DNA of 64,000 nt. It comes from Nocardioides eburneiflavus (GTDB lineage Bacteria; Actinomycetota; Actinomycetes; Propionibacteriales; Nocardioidaceae). The position numbers and the translations under genes were made by a program. The notes beneath the pieces were generated by a model. That model saw nothing but the letters and a program-made list of their open reading frames with translations. It did not search any database and was not told where the DNA came from. Below, in pieces: positions 34,573 to 43,208 of this stretch (the stretch's first letter is position 1; each line of letters starts with the position of its first letter). The stretch spans positions 1,984,001 through 2,048,000 of the forward strand of contig NZ_SRRO01000001.1 in the NCBI RefSeq assembly GCF_004785795.1, given 5' to 3'.

Positions 34573-34884
34573 GTGAGGGCGATCTTCTTCGAGGAGGACG
34601 ACGCGCGGGCCGTGGTCGCGCGACTGCGCGCCGACGGGTTCGAGGCGCAGATGCAGCGCGAGCGGCTCGCCGGCGAGGATGATGACGAGGACCACCCGTG
34701 GGCGGTGCTCAGCGATGCCCCGGCGTTCATGCTCGAGGTGCTCGTGGACACCCACGACGGCTGGCTCGACGAGGACCCCGGCACCGGCGACGTCGGGGAG
34801 CGCGGTGGGGAACACGGCGACCCCCTGCCGCCGTTGCACCTCCCGACCGCGCCCAGGCGTATCAAGCGCCCCGACCTAGGCTGA
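34573..34884 (+). CDS. Uncharacterised 103-residue acidic protein
   Basis: A small protein beginning MRAIFFEEDDARAVVARLRADGFEAQMQRERLAGEDDDEDHPWAV, followed by DAPAFMLEVLVDTHDGWLDED and a Pro-rich basic tail. The beta-alpha-beta start resembles small actinobacterial proteins that fold like RraB/ferredoxin modules, but no family can be named. GTG start at 34573, divergent from the previous gene by 42 bases and 5 bases before mshB. Possible co-transcription with mshB. Confidence 0.65.
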   Translation: MRAIFFEEDDARAVVARLRADGFEAQMQRERLAGEDDDEDHPWAVLSDAPAFMLEVLVDTHDGWLDEDPGTGDVGERGGEHGDPLPPLHLPTAPRRIKRPDLG

Positions 34885-34889
34885 GGAAC

Positions 34890-35792
34890 ATGACCGACCG
34901 CCGCATGCTGCTCGTCCACGCCCACCCCGACGACGAGTGCATCAACAACGGCGCCACGATGGCGCGCTACGTCGACGACGGTGTCGGCGTCACCCTCGTC
35001 ACCTGCACCGCCGGCGAGATGGGCGAGGTGCTCGTCCCGGACCTCTCCCACCTCGCCTACGAGGAGCAGGGCGGCCTCGGCGACCGCCGCCGCGACGAGC
35101 TCGAGCAGGCGATGAAGGTCCTCGGTGTCACCGACCACCGCTTCCTCGGCGGCTTCGGCCGCTTCCACGACTCCGGCATGGCCTGGCACGAGGACGGCCA
35201 CGCCGTCGCGGCCGAGACCATCCCCGACAACGCGTTCTGGCACGCCGACCTCACCGAGGCCGCCGACGAGCTCGTGAAGGTGATCCGCGAGGTACGCCCG
35301 CAGGTGCTCGTCACCTACGACCAGTTCGGCGGCTACGGCCACCCCGACCACATCCAGGCCCACCGCGTGGCGATGTACGCCGCCCAGCTGGCCGCGGTCC
35401 CGTCCTACCGCCTCGACCTCGGCGAGCCGCACGACGTCGCGAAGATCTACTGGACCGCGATGAGCGAGTCGCGGATGCGGGCGAGCCTGCGCGCCCTGCG
35501 CGAGGCCGGCGACACCGAGACGTTCGCCGGGATGGAGCCGGACGGCAAGCTGCCGCCCTTCGTGACCCCCGACGAGCTCATCAGCGCGCGGGTGGACGGA
35601 GCCGCGACGGTGCAGCGCAAGATGGAGGCGCTGGCCAAGCACGAGACCCAGGTGCGGACCGACGGCCACTTCTTCGCCGGCGCCGAGAGCGGTCACTCGT
35701 GGTGGTCGGAGGAGTTCTACCGCCTCGTCAAGGGCACCGCCGGTCCTGCCGACGCCGACGGGTTCGAGGACGACCTCTTCGCCGGCCTGTGA
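34890..35792 (+). CDS. mshB: Mycothiol-pathway deacetylase (GlcNAc-inositol deacetylase)
   Basis: A 300-residue PIG-L/LmbE-family zinc deacetylase. MshB removes the acetyl group from GlcNAc-inositol in the second step of mycothiol synthesis. Zinc ligands are visible in HAHPDDE (His12, Asp15) and in GYGHPDHIQAH. ATG at 34890 after CTGAGGAAC. Its stop overlaps the DUF6113-like gene by GTGA. The paralogous mycothiol conjugate amidase Mca is the main alternative; the context with the small downstream membrane gene and the Rv1170-like order favour MshB. Confidence 0.88.
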   Translation: MTDRRMLLVHAHPDDECINNGATMARYVDDGVGVTLVTCTAGEMGEVLVPDLSHLAYEEQGGLGDRRRDELEQAMKVLGVTDHRFLGGFGRFHDSGMAWHEDGHAVAAETIPDNAFWHADLTEAADELVKVIREVRPQVLVTYDQFGGYGHPDHIQAHRVAMYAAQLAAVPSYRLDLGEPHDVAKIYWTAMSESRMRASLRALREAGDTETFAGMEPDGKLPPFVTPDELISARVDGAATVQRKMEALAKHETQVRTDGHFFAGAESGHSWWSEEFYRLVKGTAGPADADGFEDDLFAGL

Positions 35793-36163
35793 GGCTGCTG
35801 CTCGCCCTCCTCGGCGGCGGCGCCGCAGCCGCGGTCGGCGTCGTCTCCGGTGCGGCGGGCACCGTCCTCCACCTGCGCTGGTGGGGCCTGGTCCTGGCCC
35901 TCGGCACGGCCGTCGTGGTGCTCGGCTGGCTGCCCGCGGGTGGCGTACGGGTGGCGTTCGCGCTCGGCTGGTGCGTCCCGGTCCTGCGCGGCGCGCTGGA
36001 GGGTCCCGGGGGCGGGTTCCTGGTGCGGGCAGATGCTGCCGGCTGGTCGCTCCTGGCGGCCTCGGCGGTGCTGCTCGTGGCGGCGGTGACGACCGTACGC
36101 GGTCCCCGTCGGGCGTCCGCGGGGCACGCCGCCGATCCGGGACTTCGAGGGTCGGGCACCTAA
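35789..36163 (+). CDS. DUF6113-like membrane protein
   Basis: A 124-residue protein with four membrane helices, coupled to mshB by a GTGA overlap. This arrangement, a small integral membrane protein directly after mshB, is usual in high-GC actinobacteria (family knowledge from memory). No catalytic motif. The tail is Arg/Gly-rich and cytoplasmic. Function unknown; a role in envelope or thiol homeostasis is speculation. Confidence 0.75.
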   Translation: MRLLLALLGGGAAAAVGVVSGAAGTVLHLRWWGLVLALGTAVVVLGWLPAGGVRVAFALGWCVPVLRGALEGPGGGFLVRADAAGWSLLAASAVLLVAAVTTVRGPRRASAGHAADPGLRGSGT

Positions 36164-36172
36164 ACTCGCCGC

Positions 36173-37924
36173 GTGCCGAAGAACCAGACCAGTGCCGCGC
36201 AGCCCCGCGAGAAGGCGGGCGCCAAGGTAGTGCTGTGGCTGCTCCTCGCGCTCGGCGTGCTGTTCGGCGGTCTCTACGTCGCCGCGCACTACGTCGCCGG
36301 GGACAAGGTCCCGCGCAACACGACGGTGTCCGGCGTCCGCATCGGCGGGCACCCGCAGAGCGAGGCCGCCGAGCGGTTGCGCGCCGGGCTCGCCGACCGC
36401 GTCGCCCGCGACATCGCGACGACCATCGGGGGTCAGCAGGTGGCGATCGACCCCGCCCGGGCGGGTCTGTCGGTCGACCACGACGCCTCCGTCGCCGAGG
36501 CCGGCGGCGAGCGGAGCTGGGACCCGGTCCGGCTCTGGAACTACTTCACCGGCGGCGACACCTTCGAGGCGGAGGTGGAGGTCGACGAGACCACCTACAA
36601 CGCGTTCCTCGCTGGGCTCGACGAGCAGTACGGCGCCACGGCCCGCGACGGCGCGATCAGGTTCGACGGTGCCAAGATCAGGACGAGGCAGGCCCGCACG
36701 GGTCAGGCCCTCGACCCCAGCGACACCCTCGACGCGCTCGAGGGCGCGTTCCTCGAGGAGAGCCCCGACCCGGTCGCCCTCGAGATGGTGAAGGTCGAGC
36801 CGGCCATCGACGCGGCCGACGTGCAGGAGGCGCTCGACGAGTTCGCCTCCCCGGCGGTCGCCGCACCGGTGACCCTCGCCTTCGAGGGGTCCCAGGTCAA
36901 GCTGTTCCCCGCCGACTACACCGCGGCCATCACGCTCGCACCTACCGACGGCGAGCTCGTCGCGACGCTGGACGCCGCGAAGCTGACCGAGGTCGTCGGC
37001 GGCAAGGTCACGCAGGGCGCCCCGGTCGACGCGAGCGTGGCCCTCGTCGACGGCACCCCGCAGGTCGTGCCCGCCAAGCCGGGTGTCACCTTCGACGCGG
37101 CCGAGCTCGAGTCCGGCTTCCTCGGCGCTGTCGCCGCGCCGCAGGGTGAGCGTACGCTCGCGCTCTCCGCCCAGGTCGCCAAGCCGGCCTTCACGACCAA
37201 GGACGCCCGCGCGCTCCAGGTCCGCGAGCGCGTCTCGACCTTCACGACCTACTTCCCCTACGCCGAGTACCGCAACGTCAACATCGGCCGGGCGGCGGAG
37301 ATCATCGACGGCACGCTGCTCAAGCCGGGGGAGACCTTCTCGCTCAACGACACCGTCGGCGAGCGCACCGAGGCCAACGGCTTCACCAAGGGCTACGTCA
37401 TCAACGACGGCATCCTCGTGCAGGACCTCGGCGGCGGCGTCTCCCAGATGGCCACCACCCTGTTCAACGCGATGTTCTTCGCCGGTCTCGAGGACGTCGA
37501 GCACAAGCCGCACTCGTTCTACATCGACCGCTACCCCGTCGGCCGCGAGGCCACCGTGGCCTGGGGCGCGGTCGACCTGCGCTTCACCAACGACACCCCG
37601 TACGGCGTTCTCATCGACACCTCCTTCACGAGCTCGACGCCGTCGTCGTCGGGGGCGGTGACCGTCACGATGTACTCCACCAAGTACTGGGACATCACGA
37701 CCAGCACGGGCGAGCGCTACAACATCACCAAGCCCAGGACCCGGCGCATCGACGACCTCACCTGCCACCCCAACGAGGGCTACGGCGGCTTCGACATCGA
37801 CGTCGTGCGCTACTTCCGGCCGGTCGGCGAGAACACCGAGACCCGGGAGGACGAGGTCTTCAGCACCACCTACACCCCCAGCGACACGGTCATCTGCACC
37901 AACCCCGACGCCGTCGACGAATAG
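36173..37924 (+). CDS. VanW-family cell-envelope protein with PG-binding-4 domains
   Basis: A 583-residue protein anchored by one N-terminal membrane helix (about residues 19-42). Two extracytoplasmic PG_binding_4-like modules follow (about 50-330), then a VanW domain (about 365-500; NVNIGRAAEIIDGTLLKPGE and GGVSQMATTLFNAMFFAGLE). The VanW family occurs in vancomycin-resistance clusters and in many resistant and sensitive Gram-positives; its chemistry is not established, probably peptidoglycan-related. GTG start at 36173. Stands alone between mshB and the GNAT gene. Confidence 0.88.
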   Translation: MPKNQTSAAQPREKAGAKVVLWLLLALGVLFGGLYVAAHYVAGDKVPRNTTVSGVRIGGHPQSEAAERLRAGLADRVARDIATTIGGQQVAIDPARAGLSVDHDASVAEAGGERSWDPVRLWNYFTGGDTFEAEVEVDETTYNAFLAGLDEQYGATARDGAIRFDGAKIRTRQARTGQALDPSDTLDALEGAFLEESPDPVALEMVKVEPAIDAADVQEALDEFASPAVAAPVTLAFEGSQVKLFPADYTAAITLAPTDGELVATLDAAKLTEVVGGKVTQGAPVDASVALVDGTPQVVPAKPGVTFDAAELESGFLGAVAAPQGERTLALSAQVAKPAFTTKDARALQVRERVSTFTTYFPYAEYRNVNIGRAAEIIDGTLLKPGETFSLNDTVGERTEANGFTKGYVINDGILVQDLGGGVSQMATTLFNAMFFAGLEDVEHKPHSFYIDRYPVGREATVAWGAVDLRFTNDTPYGVLIDTSFTSSTPSSSGAVTVTMYSTKYWDITTSTGERYNITKPRTRRIDDLTCHPNEGYGGFDIDVVRYFRPVGENTETREDEVFSTTYTPSDTVICTNPDAVDE

Positions 37925-37934
37925 CCCTCCGGCG

Positions 37935-38852
37935 TCAGCGCGCCACGAGGTAGCGGTTGGTGTGGTGCGTGACGAAGCCCAGGCGTCCGTACGTCGCGAG
38001 CGCGGCCGCGTTGTCGACCTCGACGTGCAGCCACGCGGTCGTCGCGCCGAGTGACGCTCCCCAGTCGAGCAGGTCGGCGATGACGGCCGTGCCGAGTCCC
38101 TGACGCCTGCGGGCGGGGTCGACCTCCACGGTGTGCAGCCCGACCCAGTCCCCGTCGACGTACGCCTCGCCGCGCGCCACGACCGTCTGGTCGACCAGCT
38201 CGACGACGCACGAGGAGCCGGTCTCGGTGAGCTCGGTCCCGTCGACGCCCGGGCCGGCCGCGCGCAGCGCCTGCGACGTCGGCGCGACCTGGAAGTGCGC
38301 ATCGCCGCCAGCCACGGGTGTCCAGCCCAGGGAGCGGAACCACCGCTCGTGGTTCGAGCGCTGCTCCACCTGCACCATCGGCACCTGGCCGCGCGCGTCG
38401 TAGAACTTGTGCACCTCGTCGGTCGCGTGGGTCAGCGGGATGCCGGCGTCACCCATCGCGAGGGCCGAGTTGGCGCGCTTGCGGGGGCGGTCACCGGGTG
38501 CTGCCGGGCGTGCGCGGAGCACCCAGGCGCCGAGGTCCACGCGCTCCATGTCCGGCCACAGTCCGAGCCCGTGGTCCTCGGCAGCACGCGCGGGCACCCG
38601 GGCCCGCACGGACGCCCGCGGCGGCACGGGCTTGCCGGTGACCACCTCGGCCAACGGGATCCGCACCGGCCCGTGTCCCTCCCGGTCGACGGTGAGCGAG
38701 TCCGTGCCCCACGCCGTGCAGGTGCCCAGGACGTCGGTGGCCCGGCCGTCGGGCAGCAGATGGCGTACGACGACGCGCTGGCCGACGACGTGCGGTCCGA
38801 GCGCGTGGCGGCCGGTCGTCTCGCCGGGGTGGGGTTCTGACGTGTCGGGCAC
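37935..38852 (-). CDS. GNAT-family N-acetyltransferase with N-terminal extension
   Basis: A 305-residue protein. The C-terminal GNAT domain (about 200-305) carries the acetyl-CoA loop VDPARRRQGLGTAVIADLLDW and a typical final AALATYGRLGF. The N-terminal about 95 residues (VVVRHLLPDGRATDVLGTCTAW) look like a small beta-barrel adaptor. Actinobacteria commonly have this protein between mshB and fdxA. Start GTG at 38852. Substrate unknown. Divergent from fdxA by 66 bases, so both promoters are in that gap. Confidence 0.85.
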   Translation of the reverse strand: MPDTSEPHPGETTGRHALGPHVVGQRVVVRHLLPDGRATDVLGTCTAWGTDSLTVDREGHGPVRIPLAEVVTGKPVPPRASVRARVPARAAEDHGLGLWPDMERVDLGAWVLRARPAAPGDRPRKRANSALAMGDAGIPLTHATDEVHKFYDARGQVPMVQVEQRSNHERWFRSLGWTPVAGGDAHFQVAPTSQALRAAGPGVDGTELTETGSSCVVELVDQTVVARGEAYVDGDWVGLHTVEVDPARRRQGLGTAVIADLLDWGASLGATTAWLHVEVDNAAALATYGRLGFVTHHTNRYLVAR

Positions 38853-38918
38853 CCGCCGGATACTAGAGTGAAGCGACACGTTCCCCCATCCGTGCCCACC
38901 CGCCTTCAGGAGGACCTG

Positions 38919-39245
38919 GTGACCTACGTCATCGCCCAGCCGTGCGTCGACCTCAAGGACCGCGCGTGCGTCGACGAGTGCCCCGTCGACTGCATCTACG
39001 AGGGCAAGCGGATGCTCTACATCCACCCCGACGAGTGCGTCGACTGCGGCGCCTGCGAGCCCGTCTGCCCGGTCGAGGCGATCTTCTACGAGGACGACAC
39101 CCCGGAGGAGTGGAAGGGCTACTACGACGCCAACGTTCACTTCTTCGACGACCTCGGTTCGCCCGGCGGTGCCGCCAAGATGGGCGTCATCGACAAGGAC
39201 CACGAGCTCGTCGCCGCGCTGCCCCCGCAGGAGCACGACGAGTGA
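38919..39245 (+). CDS. fdxA: Seven-iron ferredoxin
   Basis: A 108-residue [3Fe-4S][4Fe-4S] ferredoxin. Cys9, Cys17, Cys21 and Cys25, then Cys40, Cys43, Cys46 and Cys50 give the 7Fe pattern (CVDLKDRACVDECPVDC and CVDCGACEPVCP), with a long C-terminal tail as in mycobacterial FdxC. It donates electrons at low potential. GTG start at 38919 is backed by a perfect AGGAGG. It overlaps dapC by GTGA, an order conserved in actinobacteria. Confidence 0.95.
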   Translation: MTYVIAQPCVDLKDRACVDECPVDCIYEGKRMLYIHPDECVDCGACEPVCPVEAIFYEDDTPEEWKGYYDANVHFFDDLGSPGGAAKMGVIDKDHELVAALPPQEHDE

Positions 39246-40393
39246 CCGACCTTCCGCTGGTCGAGGAGGTCGCGCGGCGACCGTCACGAGACCACCGGAA
39301 GGTCTCGCACCGGCTCCCCGACTTCCCCTGGGACAAGCTGACGACGTACGCCGCGACGGCGCGTGCCCACCCCGGCGGGGTCTGCGACCTCTCGGTCGGC
39401 ACGCCCGTCGACCCCACGCCCGCCGTCGTCCAGGACGCGCTGCGGGCGGCGGCCGACGCGCCGGGCTACCCGACCACCATCGGGCTCGAGGCCACCCGCC
39501 AGGCGGCGATCGACTGGCTCGGCCGCCGCCACGGCGTGGCCGGGCTGGGGCTCGACGGCGTGCTCCCGGTGACCGGGTCCAAGGAGCTCATCGCCTCCAT
39601 GGCGTTGCACCTGGGCATCGGTCCGGGTGACCTCGTCGGCTACCCCGCGCTGGCCTACCCGACCTACGAAGTCGGTGCCGCGCTCGCAGGCGCCGACAGC
39701 CTCGCCACCGACTCGCTCACCGCGTTCGGTCCGCGCACCCCGCGGCTGCTCTGGCTCAACAGCCCGGCCAACCCGACCGGTCGCGTGCTGCCGCTCGACC
39801 ACCTGCGCAAGGTGGTCGACTGGTGCCGCGAGCGCGGCACGATCCTCGTCTCCGACGAGTGCTACATCGAGTGCGCGTGGGAGGGCGACGCGCCGCTCTC
39901 GATCCTCGACCCAGAGGTCAACGGCGGCTCACTCGACGGCCTCCTCGCGGTCCACTCGCTCTCCAAGCGCTCCAACCTCGCTGGCTACCGGTGTGCCTTC
40001 CTGGCGGGCGACCCCGCCCTCGTCGGCGAGCTGCTCGCCGTCCGCAAGAACCTCGGCCTCCAGATGCCCGGCCCGCAGCAGCGGGCGATGATCGCCGCGC
40101 TCGACGACGACGCCCACGTCGAGGAGCAGCACGCCCGCTACGCCGCCCGCCGTACGCTCCTGCGCGGCGCGCTCGAGGCCGCGGGCTTCCGCATCGACCA
40201 CTCCGAGGCCTCGCTCTACCTCTGGGCGACCAGAGGAGAGGACTGCTGGCAGACCGTCGCCGACCTCGCCCAGCAGGGGATCCTCGTCGCGCCCGGCGAG
40301 TTCTACGGGCCCACGGGGCGCCAGCACGTACGCGTCGCCTTCACCGCGACCGACGAGCGCGTCGCCGCCGCCGTCGCGCGCCTCTCCGCCTGA
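39242..40393 (+). CDS. dapC: Succinyldiaminopimelate transaminase
   Basis: A 383-residue class I PLP aminotransferase. It converts N-succinyl-2-amino-6-ketopimelate to N-succinyl-LL-DAP in lysine/peptidoglycan precursor synthesis. PLP-lysine lies in HSLSKRSNLAGYR; NSPANPTGRVLP and DECYIE are the cofactor-binding blocks. Translationally coupled to fdxA. The pathway partners dapD and dapE are also in this window but in separate transcripts. A short GTCGC/GCGAC stem follows the stop. Confidence 0.92.
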   Translation: MTDLPLVEEVARRPSRDHRKVSHRLPDFPWDKLTTYAATARAHPGGVCDLSVGTPVDPTPAVVQDALRAAADAPGYPTTIGLEATRQAAIDWLGRRHGVAGLGLDGVLPVTGSKELIASMALHLGIGPGDLVGYPALAYPTYEVGAALAGADSLATDSLTAFGPRTPRLLWLNSPANPTGRVLPLDHLRKVVDWCRERGTILVSDECYIECAWEGDAPLSILDPEVNGGSLDGLLAVHSLSKRSNLAGYRCAFLAGDPALVGELLAVRKNLGLQMPGPQQRAMIAALDDDAHVEEQHARYAARRTLLRGALEAAGFRIDHSEASLYLWATRGEDCWQTVADLAQQGILVAPGEFYGPTGRQHVRVAFTATDERVAAAVARLSA

Positions 40394-40423
40394 CGTCGCT
40401 CGCGGCGACCTGCGGGCCGGACG

Positions 40424-41392
40424 TCAGTCGAAGACGTCGACGTGCACGTGGTCGCGGTGCTCCAGGATCGCCCGGTCGCCGCCCGCCGAGGACGGGACGC
40501 GGTAGTCGCGCCACCCGTCGCCCGCCCAGGACCCGGCGCGCCAGATCCGGTCGTCGAAGATGATCGTCCTGACGGCGAGCCGGTCGGCGTTGGCGACGAG
40601 GTAGGACGCCATCGCCCAGCCGCGCTTCTTGCTCTCGGCGCTGACCGGCCGGAAGAACACGTCGACCGCCCGGCCCTCGTAGTGCGCCGAACCCGCCATG
40701 TGGCCGCTGGACACGCCGCCGGGCTCGAAGCCGCCGAGGGACAGAGTGCCGAAGCGCGCCTCGAGGTCCTCGCGCACCCTGGCGGCGCGCTCGACGAGCC
40801 CGGTCGCGTCGATCTCGTCGCTGGCCTCGTCGGCGTCGCCCGGCACGTCGCACCACAGCGCACCGGGTGAGTTGCCCGTCAGCGCGGAGGCCAGCACGCG
40901 GCCGTCCTGCTCGTGGTCGGCGTACGCGTCGGGGTAGGCCGAGCGCTGCACCTCCTGGGCAGCGACGGTGATCTCCATCGAGTCGTAGCCGTCCACCTTC
41001 TGGAGCGCGTCGAAGAACGCGTTGGTCGAGTAGGCCGGGTCCATCAGCTGCTCGACGCTGCCCCAGCCCTGCGACGGACGCTGCTGGAACAGCCCGACGG
41101 AGTCGCGGTCGCCGTAGTCGATGTTGTAGAGCTTCGACTCCTGGTAGGCCGTGGCGAGGGCGATGCTCGCCGCCCGCGCCGGCATCCCGCGCTCGATCGA
41201 GATCGCCGTGATGAGTGCGGCGTTCTCGGCCTGCTCGAGGTCCACCTCGACGGTGTGGCCGTCGACCTCGGCGGTGCACCCGCTGGTGTCGAGGATCCGC
41301 GGCACGCCGCCGCGGTCGACGAGCACCAGCGCGGTCGCCGCCGCGCCGAGGGCGACCACCGCGCCGACCCCGGCCGTACGCAGGGACGGCAC
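40424..41392 (-). CDS. Membrane-anchored lysozyme-like protein
   Basis: A 322-residue protein with an N-terminal signal/anchor (TAGVGAVVALGAAATALVLV). A conserved block follows: ENAALITAISIERGMPARAA, ATAYQESKLYNIDYGDRDSVGLFQQRPSQGWG, which resembles a goose-type/SLT lysozyme fold with Glu in YQESK as candidate catalytic acid. The C-terminal half (MAGSAHYEGRAVDVFFRP, HRDHVHVDVFD) resembles metal-dependent D-Ala-D-Ala peptidases. It is often annotated as heavy metal transporter, which has no support here. GTG at 41392 chosen, 3 bases after the dapD stop; an upstream ATG within dapD is possible. A wall hydrolase is likely. Confidence 0.75.
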   Translation of the reverse strand: MPSLRTAGVGAVVALGAAATALVLVDRGGVPRILDTSGCTAEVDGHTVEVDLEQAENAALITAISIERGMPARAASIALATAYQESKLYNIDYGDRDSVGLFQQRPSQGWGSVEQLMDPAYSTNAFFDALQKVDGYDSMEITVAAQEVQRSAYPDAYADHEQDGRVLASALTGNSPGALWCDVPGDADEASDEIDATGLVERAARVREDLEARFGTLSLGGFEPGGVSSGHMAGSAHYEGRAVDVFFRPVSAESKKRGWAMASYLVANADRLAVRTIIFDDRIWRAGSWAGDGWRDYRVPSSAGGDRAILEHRDHVHVDVFD

Positions 41393-41394
41393 GG

Positions 41395-42336
41395 CTAGTT
41401 GGCGTGCAGCGCCGCGTTGAGGGCGATGCCATCGCCCTTCCACGGCACTGCCTGGATGGCGCCCGTGACCGAGTTGCGGCGGAACAGGATGTTGTCGACG
41501 CCCGAGAGCGTGGCGGCCTTCACCACGCGCGGCTTGCCGTCCATGTCGGACACGGTCACCTTCGTGCCGGCGGTGACGTAGCAGCCGGCCTCGACGACGC
41601 AGTCGTCACCGAGGGAGATGCCGATGCCGGCGTTGGCGCCGAGCAGGCAACGCTCACCGATGGAGATGACCTCCTTGCCGCCGCCCGACAGGGTGCCCAT
41701 GATCGAGGCGCCGCCTCCGACGTCGGAACCGTCGCCGACGACGACGCCGCCGGAGATGCGCCCCTCGACCATCGAGGTGCCGAGCGTGCCGGCGTTGAAG
41801 TTCACGAAGCCCTCGTGCATGACCGTCGTGCCCTCGGCGAGGTGCGCGCCGAGCCTTACGCGGTCGGCATCGCCGATGCGTACGCCGGTGGGCAGGACGT
41901 AGTCGACCATCCGGGGGAACTTGTCGACGCCGAAGACGGTCACCTGCTGCCCGCTCGCGCGGAGCCGGGCGCGGGTCGCCTCGAAGCCCTCGACGGCGCA
42001 CGGCCCGGCGGAGGTCCACACGACGTTGGTGAGCAGGCCGAAGACCCCGTCGAGGTTCTGCCCGTGCGGCCTGACCAGCCGGGTGGAGAGCAGGTGCAGC
42101 CGCAGCCACACGTCCTCCGTGGTGGCCGGGGCGTCGTCGAGGTCGGCGATCTCGACCAGGCGCACCTCACGGCGTACGCCGCGCACCTCGTCGTCGCCCT
42201 CCAGCGCGGTCAGCTCCGCCGGGGCGTCGCCCTCGGTCGCGCCGAGGACGGGGGAGGGGAACCACGCGTCGAGGACGGTGTCGCCGGAAGAGCCGGCGTG
42301 GATGGTCAGCAGGGCGTAGCCAGAAGCAGCGGTCAC
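41395..42336 (-). CDS. dapD: Tetrahydrodipicolinate N-succinyltransferase
   Basis: A 313-residue actinobacterial-type DapD. It transfers succinyl from succinyl-CoA to tetrahydrodipicolinate. The C-terminal left-handed beta-helix shows hexapeptide repeats ([39 protein letters not shown]). It ends in ALHAN. GTG start at 42336 near the first strand. The transcript continues into the lysozyme-like gene. In mycobacteria dapD and dapE are adjacent and divergent; here about 5.7 kb (42337-48008) separates them. Confidence 0.92.
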   Translation of the reverse strand: MTAASGYALLTIHAGSSGDTVLDAWFPSPVLGATEGDAPAELTALEGDDEVRGVRREVRLVEIADLDDAPATTEDVWLRLHLLSTRLVRPHGQNLDGVFGLLTNVVWTSAGPCAVEGFEATRARLRASGQQVTVFGVDKFPRMVDYVLPTGVRIGDADRVRLGAHLAEGTTVMHEGFVNFNAGTLGTSMVEGRISGGVVVGDGSDVGGGASIMGTLSGGGKEVISIGERCLLGANAGIGISLGDDCVVEAGCYVTAGTKVTVSDMDGKPRVVKAATLSGVDNILFRRNSVTGAIQAVPWKGDGIALNAALHAN

Positions 42337-42378
42337 GGGGACAGCCTACGGAGGCCGCCCCACCCACCCGGGTGGTGG

Positions 42379-42924
42379 CTACTGACCGGCGCGGCCGTCG
42401 ATGCACTCACGCACCAGGTCGGCGTGACCGCAGTGGCGGGCGTACTCCTCGATCATGTGCACCACGATGTCGCGCACCTCGGTCGGCTCGCCGTGCACGT
42501 CGACGATCGCGTCGAGGTCGGTGCGGTCCAGCACCTCGCGGGCGTACGCGATCTCCGACTGCCACAGCGCGTGGCTGGCACGCACCAGGTCGTCGTCGGC
42601 GTCGGGGAACGTGAAGCCCGCGTCCTCGGCCTCGTCCTGGAACAGCCGCGGAAGGTCCATCCGCGCCTCGATCACCCGGCGGAACCAGCTCTGCTCCACC
42701 CGCGCCATGTGCCGGACCAGGCCGAGCAGCGAGATGTTGGACGGCGGCACGGCCTTGGTCGCCAGCTGAGCGGCGTCGAGGCCGTCACACTTGAGGGCCA
42801 GCGTCTGGCGGTAGTGCTCGAGGTAGCCGAGGAGGCACTCCCGCTCGCCGCGCGTCGGCCCCATCTGCATCCGCGGGTCCTGGTCGGTCGGGAGCCACAT
42901 GCCGTCATAACCGGGGTGCGCCAT
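42379..42924 (-). CDS. DinB-family protein (DUF664)
   Basis: A 181-residue four-helix-bundle protein. It has the DUF664 signature: RECLLGYLEHYRQTLALKCDGL, NISLLGLVRHMARVEQSWF and HMIEEYARHCGHADLVRECI. The three metal-ligand histidines are at the expected places (RHM, HMIEEYARHCGH). Some relatives are mycothiol-dependent maleylpyruvate isomerase-like or thiol S-transferases. ATG at 42924 with GGGTG upstream; a TTG at 42936 would add four residues. It is 42 bases upstream of dapD on the same strand. Confidence 0.85.
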   Translation of the reverse strand: MAHPGYDGMWLPTDQDPRMQMGPTRGERECLLGYLEHYRQTLALKCDGLDAAQLATKAVPPSNISLLGLVRHMARVEQSWFRRVIEARMDLPRLFQDEAEDAGFTFPDADDDLVRASHALWQSEIAYAREVLDRTDLDAIVDVHGEPTEVRDIVVHMIEEYARHCGHADLVRECIDGRAGQ

Positions 42925-42950
42925 GGGATCACCCAACCGTCCGCCACCGG

Positions 42951-43137
42951 GGACAGTCCAGTGGATTCTGGCTCCTCGCCGAGGTAGTCCAGTGAGTATT
43001 GGCTCCTCACCGAGGTAGTCCAGTGGACAACGGTCGCGTCGGGGACCAGAAGCCAGCCACTTTCCACTGGACTATCCGGCGGACCGCGGCGCCACACGTC
43101 AACCACTTCCCACTGGACTATCCCGCGGACCGCGGCG
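42951..43137. repeat. Left repeat block flanking the nuclease-like gene
   Basis: Five copies of a 22-bp motif built on TAGTCCAGTGG...TGGCT. Three are in plus orientation (42952-42973, 42983-43004, 43014-43035) and two inverted, as AGCCACTTTCCACTGGACTA-type (43055-43077, 43101-43123). The direct copies lie in a 31-bp tandem unit containing GGCTCCTC.CCGAGG; the inverted ones lie in a 46-bp unit ending CGGACCGCGGCG. The same motif recurs at 44284-44418 on the other side of the gene. No coding potential is evident. Confidence 0.85.
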
Positions 43138-43208
43138 GCGCCCGCCCGTCGGCGACCTGCCCTGTGGACGACCACCACGAGGGCCGCTCCGCGGGGAAGC
43201 GTATTCCC

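Noticed and set aside
42951..43137. CRISPR array in the short-repeat block
   Set aside because: Repeats occur in both orientations with irregular spacing and spacers that are themselves repeated; no cas genes.
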